Virus record (IMG/VR): IMGVR_UViG_3300029797_000003
Coordinates: 1 to 44,064 of that record
From: a virus
Strand: one strand, 5' to 3'
DNA: 44,064 nt
A program made the position numbers and the translations under genes. Below, in pieces: positions 1-5,271 of the stretch (its first letter is position 1; every line of letters begins with the position of its first letter). The notes beneath the pieces were generated by a model. That model was not told the origin of the DNA and did no database searches. It saw only the letters and a program-made list of their open reading frames with translations.

Positions 1-90
1 TATTTTTGACAGGGAGCTTGCACCCACACTGCCAACTCTGAGCGCATGCCATTCATGGGTTCCCTGCTCTATGTCTTTGATTATTTCCAT
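1..90 (-). CDS. YqaJ-type viral recombinase/exonuclease, N-terminal fragment cut by the window edge
   Basis: The minus strand opens with ATG at 90 and stays open to the window edge, giving 30 residues. They contain the pattern QGTHEWHALRVGSVGAS, which matches the N-terminal signature of YqaJ/lambda-exonuclease family proteins (QGT-x-EW-x-xLR-x-G-x-x-x-AS). These enzymes degrade one strand of a DNA duplex 5' to 3' and hand the single strand to an annealing protein. The ATG lies 3 bases after the stop of the ERF annealase gene, with AGGTTTAGG just upstream, so exonuclease and annealase form a recombination pair in one operon. The catalytic residues lie outside the window, so activity cannot be judged. 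The match rests on about 17 residues. Confidence 0.68.
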   Translation of the reverse strand, partial: MEIIKDIEQGTHEWHALRVGSVGASSLSKI

Positions 91-93
91 GGC

Positions 94-729
94 CTAAACC
101 TCGTTATAATCAGCTTCGATTTTAGCTTTAATGGCCTCAAAGTCGGCAGGAAGAGTGGAATATACGTCAAACCCGTAATGTGCCATAAAAGCTTTTTTAT
201 CGTCGTGGGTATTGATCTTGTTCTTTTTGCAGAACGCCACCATCCAGTTAATATTTGCTTCCCCGATTGTAATTTTTTTTGGTGGCTCCGGCTCTCGGGT
301 TTTATTTGCGAAATATTCAGGATCGTCTTTGCTTGTCGGGATCTGAAAAAATTTAAGTAAGAAGTACCGCTCAAAATACGTCAACGCCCCGCCACCGGCC
401 ATAGACGGGTCTTGAGCATGTTTACCCGTCATAAACCAAGGGACTTCAAGCTTTTCCCCGCTTTCTGCATCTACGAATGTGTAAGCGACAGTAGATTTAA
501 ATAGAAACCCCATGGCATTTGGATTGTTCTTTGTCGGCATTGGGATTTGATCAATAGTTGAATCTGATAAAGCAGGGAAAAGCAGTAAGCCTTGGTCATT
601 CATGTGATTTCTTATCTTTTCAACCAAAACTGCGGGATCAACATACTTCGCGCCCTGATTTCCGTTTTCAGTCTTTTGCAGGTATCCTGTTGCTTTCCTG
701 ACGTTTAAAAGCTTGTCATATATACTCAT
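94..729 (-). CDS. erf: ERF-family single-strand DNA annealing protein
   Basis: A 211-residue protein with the ERF core at about residues 10-130: an N-terminal segment KATGYLQKTENGNQGAKYV and a central GGGALTYFERYFLLKFFQIP followed by an acidic stretch, as in P22 Erf relatives (G-x-ALTY-x-xRY-x-L-x-x-x-F-x-I...DDPE). Family members bind single-stranded DNA as rings and promote annealing in phage recombination. The C-terminal third is lysine and glutamate rich and less conserved. The start codon overlaps the stop of the preceding gene by ATGA, and the stop lies 3 bases before the exonuclease start, so the pair should be co-translated. The family assignment is strong; the symbol is used by analogy with P22. 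Confidence 0.88.
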   Translation of the reverse strand: MSIYDKLLNVRKATGYLQKTENGNQGAKYVDPAVLVEKIRNHMNDQGLLLFPALSDSTIDQIPMPTKNNPNAMGFLFKSTVAYTFVDAESGEKLEVPWFMTGKHAQDPSMAGGGALTYFERYFLLKFFQIPTSKDDPEYFANKTREPEPPKKITIGEANINWMVAFCKKNKINTHDDKKAFMAHYGFDVYSTLPADFEAIKAKIEADYNEV

Positions 730-986
730 GCAACACCCCTTTCAGCGTCCCACGCTTCTCCTGCCATGTCAGCGGCCAACCACTCGCATTCCCGGCGGTA
801 CTGAGTCATAATCTCGTCTTTAAGTTCCTCAACACCGTATGCCTCCTCAAAATTGATTTCCTGATCAATTAAAAGCGGCTTTCCTCCCCACAAGACTACT
901 CGGATACAAACGTCTTCTGCATCAATCGTGGCTTCAACCTCAAATTCGAGAAACCCACACTCTATAACTGCTGTGAAATCAGCCAT
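726..986 (-). CDS. hypothetical acidic protein, 86 aa
   Basis: A short protein with an N-terminal beta-rich part (alternating hydrophobic and acidic residues, FTAVIECGFLEFEVEATI) and a helical C-terminal part rich in Glu, Trp and Arg (MTQYRRECEWLAADMAGEAW). No membrane segment or known motif. It sits between a small membrane protein and the ERF annealase and overlaps both (8 bases upstream, 4 bases downstream), so it belongs to the leftward recombination operon. GGAGGTGTC lies directly upstream of the ATG as ribosome binding site. The function is unknown; a helper of the recombination pair is only a guess from position. Confidence 0.75.
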   Translation of the reverse strand: MADFTAVIECGFLEFEVEATIDAEDVCIRVVLWGGKPLLIDQEINFEEAYGVEELKDEIMTQYRRECEWLAADMAGEAWDAERGVA

Positions 987-1122
987 TAGACACCTCCTTA
1001 AATATAGCCAGGCTGCTAAAACAGAACAAAGTCAGCCCAACAAAGTTAATATAAATTGGCCCTTCTGAACCCGCTAAACAGATGCCTATAATCCATGCCA
1101 GTGTTGCGATTGATTTCTTCAT
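979..1122 (-). CDS. small membrane protein, 47 aa
   Basis: I place the start at ATG 1122, preceded by AAAAGGAG; the frame is open further upstream but the extra residues have no ribosome binding site. The product begins MKKSIATLAWIIGICLAG and has two short hydrophobic stretches (residues about 5-18 and 24-40) with little charge between them. It may be a hairpin-type membrane peptide or a secreted peptide. It overlaps the next gene by 8 bases and follows the HTH regulator in the same leftward operon. Small membrane proteins in this position often affect superinfection or host physiology, but nothing in the sequence shows that here. Confidence 0.6.
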   Translation of the reverse strand: MKKSIATLAWIIGICLAGSEGPIYINFVGLTLFCFSSLAIFKEVSNG

Positions 1123-1142
1123 GTTTTCTCCTTTTGGGACCG

Positions 1143-1167
1143 GCTGACCGCCACAGTTAGCCGCCTC
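1143..1167 (+). repeat. 25-bp direct repeat, copy 1 (downstream side of the regulator gene)
   Basis: Begins GCTGACCGCCAC and ends GTTAGCCGCCTC, and matches copy 2 at 1552-1576 at 24 of 25 positions in the same orientation. It lies between the end of the HTH gene and the ribosome binding site of the small membrane gene. Each copy is itself made of two similar 10-mers (GCTGACCGCC and GTTAGCCGCC). Confidence 0.8.
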
Positions 1168-1174
1168 CCCTTTA

Positions 1175-1381
1175 TTATTGTTTACGTTCGCCGATTGCCT
1201 GGAATGCAGAGACCAATTCATTCGGAGTTGCATTTTTCCAGGCGATTATGTCTTTCCATGTGCAAAGAGCCGCAAGTTGTTCAGCCAAAGGCCATGAGAC
1301 TCTTTTTTTGCCGGACAAGAAGCGGGATATATCGGATTGATCCCGGTTCAAAATCTCGGCTATGTCTGTCTGTCTAATCAT
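1175..1381 (-). CDS. small HTH regulator (Cro/CI-like single domain), 68 aa
   Basis: The product from ATG 1381 starts MIRQTDIAEILNRDQSDISR and contains a helix-turn-helix at about residues 4-32 (TDIAEIL...QSDISRFLSGKK), typical of Cro/CI-type DNA-binding proteins. It is one domain only, without a LexA-like peptidase part, so it is more like Cro or a minimal repressor than lambda CI. The frame extends back to TTG 1411, but a near-consensus promoter (-35 at 1411-1416, -10 at 1388-1393) covers that stretch and no ribosome binding site precedes either codon. This fits a leaderless transcript starting at or next to ATG 1381. The gene heads the leftward operon and faces the rightward early operon across about 210 bases. 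Confidence 0.82.
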   Translation of the reverse strand: MIRQTDIAEILNRDQSDISRFLSGKKRVSWPLAEQLAALCTWKDIIAWKNATPNELVSAFQAIGERKQ

Positions 1382-1385
1382 AGAG

Positions 1386-1410
1386 CGATCATAAACGATC
1401 AAACCGATCA
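1386..1410. promoter_or_regulatory. three phased CGATCA repeats inside the regulator promoter (candidate operator)
   Basis: CGATCA occurs at 1386-1391, 1396-1401 and 1405-1410, spaced 10 and 9 bases, about one helical turn. The repeats fill the spacer and -10 region of the leftward promoter, so a protein bound there would block it. Autoregulation by the 68-aa HTH protein is the simplest inference. Confidence 0.55.
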
Positions 1411-1416
1411 AGTCAA
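1388..1416 (-). promoter_or_regulatory. leftward sigma70-type promoter of the HTH regulator (leaderless)
   Basis: Read on the minus strand: -35 TTGACT (1416-1411), 17-base spacer, -10 TATGAT (1393-1388), 10 of 12 consensus bases. Only six bases separate the -10 box from ATG 1381, so transcription should start at or next to the A of the start codon, as in the leaderless cI mRNA from lambda PRM. No Shine-Dalgarno sequence is present. Confidence 0.75.
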
Positions 1417-1423
1417 TTCAAAA

Positions 1424-1494
1424 TATGACAAAATATCATTTTAATTGTGAAGTATCGGAAATGATTTGTTTTTATCGCTTGACGTTTTGTCATA
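1424..1494. repeat. widely spaced 10-bp inverted repeat in the divergent control region (candidate operator pair)
   Basis: TATGACAAAA at 1424-1433 and its exact reverse complement TTTTGTCATA at 1485-1494 lie about 61 bases apart between the divergent operons. A degenerate relative (GTGGCAAAGTAT) follows at 1535-1546. Such paired half-sites suit a repressor that bridges or loops the two promoters. The binding protein is not identified. Confidence 0.5.
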
Positions 1495-1515
1495 AAAGTT
1501 TAAAAACGGCACTTA

Positions 1516-1546
1516 TTGACATTCAAATCAGAGTGTGGCAAAGTAT
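1516..1546 (+). promoter_or_regulatory. candidate rightward early promoter
   Basis: A perfect -35 TTGACA (1516-1521) is followed at 18-19 bases by a weak -10 (AAAGTA or AAGTAT, 1540-1546). It is the best candidate for the rightward operon starting at 1593, but the -10 is poor and might need activation. An alternative -35 TTGACG at 1480-1485 has no good partner. Confidence 0.4.
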
Positions 1547-1551
1547 CAAAC

Positions 1552-1576
1552 GCTGACCGCCACCGTTAGCCGCCTC
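1552..1576 (+). repeat. 25-bp direct repeat, copy 2 (upstream of the rightward operon)
   Basis: Same sequence as 1143-1167 with one difference. Its last bases GCCTC (1572-1576) can pair with GAGGC at 1584-1588, which contains the Shine-Dalgarno sequence of the next gene, so this copy can form a hairpin that masks the ribosome binding site. Confidence 0.75.
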
Positions 1577-1592
1577 ATTTAAGGAGGCACAA

Positions 1593-1994
1593 TTGAACGC
1601 AGCAACAAAAGTATTTGCCACGCTGTCTCTCTCGGCAGCTCTCGGCAAAAAGATAGAATCCACAGCAACAACAGAAAACCTCCGGGGAGCCGGAATAGCC
1701 CTAAAATTTGCCGGCCATGAAGCCACAGGCAAATACCCCGCCGCTTCCCTTTCCGTAAAAAATATCAATGACATTATAAATGCCGTCGGCAATCTCGTTT
1801 CAAGGCCGATGAGACCCCAAGAAATCCTGTCAATGCTCATTGCCGGGCTTGGAGACATCCACGCCAAATGCAACCCCGCACGCCACGAACTCCTTGATTC
1901 TGTGATCTGTACCGCCCAAACATGTCTTGATTTTTTCCCTGATGATATCGACCATGAGGCCGCTTTTGATCGTTATTTGGAGTGGATTTCATGA
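1593..1994 (+). CDS. hypothetical protein, first gene of the rightward early operon, 133 aa
   Basis: The start is TTG 1593, chosen because AAGGAGG (1581-1587) lies 5 bases upstream and no ATG fits. The residues at 8-40 are small and hydrophobic with alternating charge, followed by a helical middle (VKNINDIINAVGNLV) and an acidic C-terminus with two Cys and several Asp. There is no membrane segment or recognised motif. It overlaps the next gene by ATGA. The position directly behind the control region is where lambdoid phages keep cro, cII or a replication regulator, but no HTH is visible here. The rare TTG start and the hairpin over its ribosome binding site suggest deliberately low translation. 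Confidence 0.75.
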   Translation: MNAATKVFATLSLSAALGKKIESTATTENLRGAGIALKFAGHEATGKYPAASLSVKNINDIINAVGNLVSRPMRPQEILSMLIAGLGDIHAKCNPARHELLDSVICTAQTCLDFFPDDIDHEAAFDRYLEWIS

Positions 1995-2245
1995 ACCACA
2001 GATCAGCAGCAAAATCCCACTTCCGTAGCAGGATGTTAGAGCGATATGGCAGAGCGCCATCAATCAAAGAAACTGATAATATCCGGCTTGCAATCAAAAC
2101 CAGGCAGTGTTTTTGGTCTCAGGATTGCGGGGATACGATCAGAGGTATTGTACACTTTGGCAATATTCACGTTGCGGTGGTGTACAGCAAGACTCTGGAC
2201 GGTATGTTAACCGCAGGGTGTCCTTTAACAGGAAATAGACGATGA
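1991..2245 (+). CDS. hypothetical small basic protein, possibly DUF4258-like, 84 aa
   Basis: Start ATG 1991, overlapping the previous stop as ATGA and preceded by GGAG at 1979-1982; a GTG three codons earlier in frame has no better site. The N-terminus RSAAKSHFRSRMLERYG, with His followed by R-x-RM-x-ER, and the C-terminal strand pair IHVAVVYSKTLDGMLTAG resemble the H..RM.ER and V..VY......I.T patterns of DUF4258-type proteins, a fold related to small RNases and toxins. The match is by eye over short stretches, and conserved catalytic residues cannot be confirmed. It overlaps the following gene by ATGA, so it is part of one translational unit. Confidence 0.65.
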   Translation: MNHRSAAKSHFRSRMLERYGRAPSIKETDNIRLAIKTRQCFWSQDCGDTIRGIVHFGNIHVAVVYSKTLDGMLTAGCPLTGNRR

Positions 2246-2604
2246 AATACAGGGAAGATTGTATCAAACTAAAAATATGCACTGAGATTTCAAAGGGTGA
2301 TCCACCCTGTAAAACATGTCGGCATTATATCCCACGTCCGGGAAGTTTAAACGCGATTAAAATCAAAACGGAGAAAACTATGGAACGCAATATTAATGGA
2401 CTCGCTGATGTATTATTTGCACAACTTGACAGACTTAACAATAGCAATCTATCCGGTAACGAATTAACAGAGGAAATAAGCCGTGCAGCCGCAGTTTGCG
2501 GAGTCTCAAAGCAGCTCCTTGACATAACAAACACCGGCATAAAAGCAAGTGTCGCTCTCGGCTCCGGACAAATGTCTAAAACGCCAAAAATGCTTGAGGG
2601 GTAA
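2242..2604 (+). CDS. hypothetical protein with Cys-rich N-terminus, 120 aa, possible second internal start
   Basis: The first 35 residues carry four Cys and one His (C7, C13, C23, C26, H28), including C-x-x-CRHY, that could bind a metal ion. The remainder (residues 47-120) is helical: GLADVLFAQLDRLNNSNLSGNELTEE is cut here only for reading, with hydrophobic heptads. An in-frame ATG at codon 47 (2380) has its own ribosome binding site (CGGAGAAAACT), so a short product of 74 residues could be made from the same frame. The first start overlaps the previous gene by ATGA and has AGGAAA in front. The function is unknown; the fused layout (metal-binding knuckle plus helical domain) is seen in many small phage proteins. 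Confidence 0.65.
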   Translation: MKYREDCIKLKICTEISKGDPPCKTCRHYIPRPGSLNAIKIKTEKTMERNINGLADVLFAQLDRLNNSNLSGNELTEEISRAAAVCGVSKQLLDITNTGIKASVALGSGQMSKTPKMLEG

Positions 2605-2606
2605 AT

Positions 2607-3407
2607 ATGGCAAACAAACAACAATATTTTCAAGAACATTTAATTTTTTTGCGGGAGGGTTATAAAGAAATGACCATCCAGGACCTTACCACAGCTTTTA
2701 ACGCTAAGTTTGGAATGGACAAGACCGAGTCTGCAATCCAAACGTTGATGAATAAAAAAGGCATAAGATGTGGCAGAAAACATGCGGAACGATTCATCAA
2801 AAGAAACAAACTGCTCACAGACGAACAAAGAGATTTTGTTGTTGACGCATATAAACGCCTTTCCATTTCGGATGTGACAACGGAGCTTAACAAAGAGTTT
2901 GGAACGAATTTTAAAGTAAAACAGCTAATTGCATATGTCGCAAATCACAATATCGAATCAGGCAGGCGTGGATGTTTCTCAGATAATAATGAGCCATGGA
3001 ATAAGGGTTTAAAAGGAAAAGGCATTTGCAAGCCCAATGCTGGATCTTTCAAACCAGGGAATATGCCTGTAACAACGCTCCCGCTGTATAGCGAACGGTT
3101 GTCAAAAGACGATATTATTGAAATTAAAGTTCCGTGTGAATCCGGCACAAAATATGTGCCAAAACAACGCTATATTTATGAGCAGACACACGGTAAAATC
3201 CCGGAAGGGTTCGTCGTTACGTTCAGGGATGGGAACCGCACGAATTTTGATCCTAAAAATTTGATTGCTATATCCAGATCAGAACTTATGGCGATGTGCC
3301 GTAACGAATATCGAAAACAGCCTAACGAATTAAAGCCAACAGTCCTGGCCCTGTCCAAATTGCAGGCCGGGATATCTGCTAAACGAAAGGAGATTGAGCA
3401 TGTATAA
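2607..3407 (+). CDS. HNH-family endonuclease with duplicated N-terminal HTH-like domains, 266 aa
   Basis: The C-terminal part (residues about 165-225) has the phage HNH arrangement: YIYEQTHGKIPEGFVVTF, then RDGNRTNFDPKNL, with H195 and N213. The usual middle His appears to be replaced by the VTF stretch, so catalysis is likely reduced or the alignment differs. The N-terminal half holds two similar blocks (residues 13-57 and 77-121), each ending in IR/ES-x-GR, which look like a duplicated helix-turn-helix that reads DNA. The linker contains NKGLKGKGICKPNAGSFKPGN, cut from a common pattern of free-standing phage HNH enzymes. It is probably a homing-type or nicking endonuclease. Two bases separate it from the preceding gene, and it overlaps the next by 8. 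Confidence 0.75.
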   Translation: MANKQQYFQEHLIFLREGYKEMTIQDLTTAFNAKFGMDKTESAIQTLMNKKGIRCGRKHAERFIKRNKLLTDEQRDFVVDAYKRLSISDVTTELNKEFGTNFKVKQLIAYVANHNIESGRRGCFSDNNEPWNKGLKGKGICKPNAGSFKPGNMPVTTLPLYSERLSKDDIIEIKVPCESGTKYVPKQRYIYEQTHGKIPEGFVVTFRDGNRTNFDPKNLIAISRSELMAMCRNEYRKQPNELKPTVLALSKLQAGISAKRKEIEHV

Positions 3408-3906
3408 GCCACTTGAGATAAAAAAGCATGAGGTCCATGGAGTCTTATGGGCCATGAAAGCTATGAGGCTACCTAAACAGTCAAAAGGAGATTCGTGGGA
3501 GCCTGGATATCTTGGCAACCCGGGCCCCAAAGATTTATCCCTTGCATCCAATCTGGTTAAATCCGGGGATGACCATGCCAAGGCAATGCGTGGGATTGTG
3601 GTCTGGATGAAAATAAAGTGTCAGGTGGGATGGCTGATTGAATTTGAAACATATCGGCATGGTGTAGAGTGTATGAGTACGACCAGCTCCATGCACGGGG
3701 AACTGAAAAAATTAAAAGGTGAAGCCCTGGCAGCGCAAAAACAAGCCGATTTACCGGCAAAAGTCTATACCCGGATACTGACTATCAGTTACCAGGCACT
3801 TCGTCATATTTACAAGGCGCGAAGGCACCACAGACATCCTGACTGGCATATTTTCTGTGACTGGATCGAAACATTGCCTTATGCGGCAGAGTTGATTTGC
3901 ATTTAA
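3400..3906 (+). CDS. conserved phage protein of unknown function, 168 aa
   Basis: Start ATG 3400, 7 bases behind AAGGAG; a TTG two codons earlier is possible. The central segment RGIVVWMKIKCQVGWLIEFE, followed by TYRHGVECMSTTSSMHGEL, has a repeated phage pattern in which a beta strand leads to E-x-x-x-x-xR-x-x-x-x-x-x-S-x-S-x-MH. This recalls proteins loosely compared to ThyX, but I see no FAD-binding motif and do not call it so. The C-terminus ends in a Tyr/His/Arg-rich helix. It overlaps the HNH gene by 8 bases and closes the first block of the rightward operon, followed by an 80-base gap with no gene. Confidence 0.65.
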   Translation: MYKPLEIKKHEVHGVLWAMKAMRLPKQSKGDSWEPGYLGNPGPKDLSLASNLVKSGDDHAKAMRGIVVWMKIKCQVGWLIEFETYRHGVECMSTTSSMHGELKKLKGEALAAQKQADLPAKVYTRILTISYQALRHIYKARRHHRHPDWHIFCDWIETLPYAAELICI

Positions 3907-3985
3907 CTGTAATATGCCTGGCCACCAGCACCACCCGGCCATTAAGTTTGATATCGCTGTGTGATAAGTTCGATCAGGAGGTTTC

Positions 3986-4216
3986 ATGGAGCAAAAACCA
4001 CCCAAAGAAAAAATAAACCCAGCATGGGCGGCGGCGAAAGGCAGGCACCCAACCTGGAACAGCATTGAGGGCAGCCGGCACCATTGGCGGAAAACGTTTT
4101 ATATCTGTGGTGTGTTGAAGGGCAAACGGGTCAAGCAAAAACGCCGGAAGTGGTCTCGGGAAACTATTAGGAAAGGAGGGTTTGAGTGTTTATTATCGAC
4201 ATCGGAAGAAGTTTAA
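3986..4216 (+). CDS. hypothetical very basic protein, 76 aa
   Basis: ATG 3986 sits 5 bases behind AGGAGG, a strong ribosome binding site. The protein is rich in Lys, Arg and Trp (KGKRVKQKRRKWSRETIRKGG), so nucleic-acid binding is plausible. No domain is recognised. Its last 31 bases overlap the next gene. Confidence 0.6.
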   Translation: MEQKPPKEKINPAWAAAKGRHPTWNSIEGSRHHWRKTFYICGVLKGKRVKQKRRKWSRETIRKGGFECLLSTSEEV

Positions 4217-4395
4217 GATTTTACGGGATATTTATCGAGTCACCTTTTGGCCACCCCGGGACCACCCTGGGAACATCCTGCGAAAATACCAGGAATATTC
4301 TTGGATCAGAAACCATTAAGAAGTTCTTAACAGTTCGTAAACAACCCATTGCCAGGGCAGGATTCCGGCGTGGGCAAAGGAGAATAAAAAGATGA
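4186..4395 (+). CDS. hypothetical protein, GTG start, 69 aa
   Basis: GTG 4186 follows AAGGAGGG (4173-4180) at 5 bases. This ribosome binding site and the ATGA overlap with the next gene are the main reasons to accept the frame. The product is basic at the C-terminus (RRGQRRIKR) with a hydrophobic N-terminus. No motif. The 31-base overlap with the previous gene is long for this region, so this is the least secure gene in the block. Confidence 0.5.
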   Translation: MFIIDIGRSLRFYGIFIESPFGHPGTTLGTSCENTRNILGSETIKKFLTVRKQPIARAGFRRGQRRIKR

Positions 4396-4586
4396 ACGAA
4401 TACAAAATTTTTACCACAATCAGCAAAGAACCTTTTGTCTTTGTCGGCAAATACCGCAGGGATCTGGAAACCGGAAACTGGCATTATTACGAGATGAAAA
4501 ACGGGGAAATCTGCCACTTCCGCAAAGAACACATGATCGCTGTATTTGGTGATACTGCCGAATCAGTGAAAGATAACAGGAAATAG
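4392..4586 (+). CDS. hypothetical small protein, 64 aa
   Basis: Start ATG 4392 with GGAG nine bases upstream, overlapping the previous stop by ATGA. The sequence alternates aromatic and charged residues in short strands (PFVFVGKYRRDLETGNWHYY, then EMKNGEICHFRKEHMIAVFG), consistent with a small beta-barrel of about five strands. Such barrels in phages can bind nucleic acid or peptides, but no specific family is recognised. It is the last gene before the structured leader at 4642. Confidence 0.65.
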   Translation: MNEYKIFTTISKEPFVFVGKYRRDLETGNWHYYEMKNGEICHFRKEHMIAVFGDTAESVKDNRK

Positions 4587-4606
4587 CCTGCTGGTGAAGA
4601 TAAGCC

Positions 4607-4635
4607 TTGACAGCAAAAACAAATAACGCTTTGAT
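4607..4635 (+). promoter_or_regulatory. sigma70-type promoter for the replication genes
   Basis: TTGACA (4607-4612), 17-base spacer, TTTGAT (4630-4635): a perfect -35 with a fair -10. Transcription would start near 4642, directly before the first hairpin of the leader at 4645. Confidence 0.6.
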
Positions 4636-4641
4636 ACAAAA

Positions 4642-4785
4642 AGAAACGCCCCTGGGAGTGGCATCCGTAAGGGGCGTTAACAGAGCTTGGGGGCTCTAAC
4701 AAATAGGTTAGAGTACATAATAGGCGGATTCTTTTTAGATTGCAAGTCTTTTCCCGGGCTCTCCACAAAAATAAGGAGAGACGCC
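4642..4785 (+). ncRNA. structured 5' leader with mutually exclusive hairpins before the replication genes (candidate cis-regulatory RNA)
   Basis: This 144-base gene-free stretch holds a series of helices. P1: AACGCCCCT (4645-4653) with AGGGGCGTT (4670-4678), perfect 9 bp. P2: AGAGC (4682-4686) with GCTCT (4693-4697). P3: CTCTAAC (4694-4700) with GTTAGAG (4707-4713), perfect 7 bp, which shares bases with P2 so only one can form. P4: CTCTCC (4759-4764) with GGAGAG (4775-4780), which buries the Shine-Dalgarno sequence of the next gene. A switch between P2 and P3 and a masked ribosome binding site are typical of attenuators or riboswitch-like leaders, but no known ligand class is recognised. On the minus strand P1 is followed by TTTCTTTTT, so it could also stop antisense transcription. 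Confidence 0.5.
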
Positions 4786-5271
4786 ATGTCAAAAATAAAT
4801 TTTCTTGAAGATCCAAAGTTATCAATGAAAGCCAAAGGGATAATGGTGTTTTTACACTCACTTCCCAAAAAAGAGGCTACAGTAGAAGAAATAATTGCTG
4901 CTGGACCGGATGGCAGAGACTCTGTATCGTCAGGAGTAAACGAACTTGTAGAACACGGTTATGTCACAAAAGAGAAAAGCAATTATGGCTATGTTTATTT
5001 AATTCGCACTCCATTAGGTGTGTATAAAATAGGTAAAACAAAAAGCCCACAAAAAAGAATTAAAAAACTCGGGGTACAACTTCCATTTGAAATTGATGTT
5101 ATACATCTAATAAGAAGTGACAATTACACAAAAGCCGAAGCAGCACTACACGATAAATATAAAAACAAGCGTGTTAATGGTGAGTGGTTCAACCTTTCCG
5201 ATATCGATGTAAAGGATATTCAGAATATCGTTGAACTGAATTTTTGTCAGGAGGTGAATAAATGTCAATAA
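4786..5271 (+). CDS. fusion of a replication-type winged helix and a GIY-YIG (T5orf172/MUG113-type) domain, 161 aa
   Basis: Start ATG 4786 behind AAGGAGAG; the frame is open further upstream but only through the leader. Residues 8-65 (KLSMKAKGIMVFLHSLP, then PDGRDSVSSGVNELVEHGYV) match the N-terminal winged helix of phage replication initiators and the same region of the next gene. Residues 67-140 form a GIY-YIG domain of the T5orf172/MUG113 kind: Y69-V-Y71, YKIGKT at 80-85, R91, E118 in A-E-A-A-LH and GEWF at 132-135. GIY-YIG domains cut or bind DNA. The protein therefore looks like an origin-type DNA-binding module joined to a nuclease. It overlaps the replication gene by 10 bases. A role in replication control or in excluding rival phages is inference. 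Confidence 0.75.
   Translation: MSKINFLEDPKLSMKAKGIMVFLHSLPKKEATVEEIIAAGPDGRDSVSSGVNELVEHGYVTKEKSNYGYVYLIRTPLGVYKIGKTKSPQKRIKKLGVQLPFEIDVIHLIRSDNYTKAEAALHDKYKNKRVNGEWFNLSDIDVKDIQNIVELNFCQEVNKCQ

Noticed and set aside
1523-1873. 116-codon minus-strand frame over the first rightward gene
   Set aside because: No start signal, and it would cross the control region and overlap the well-supported TTG gene.
3400-3906. ThyX-like thymidylate synthase
   Set aside because: The S-x-S-x-MH stretch recalls such comparisons, but no FAD or nucleotide motif can be seen.
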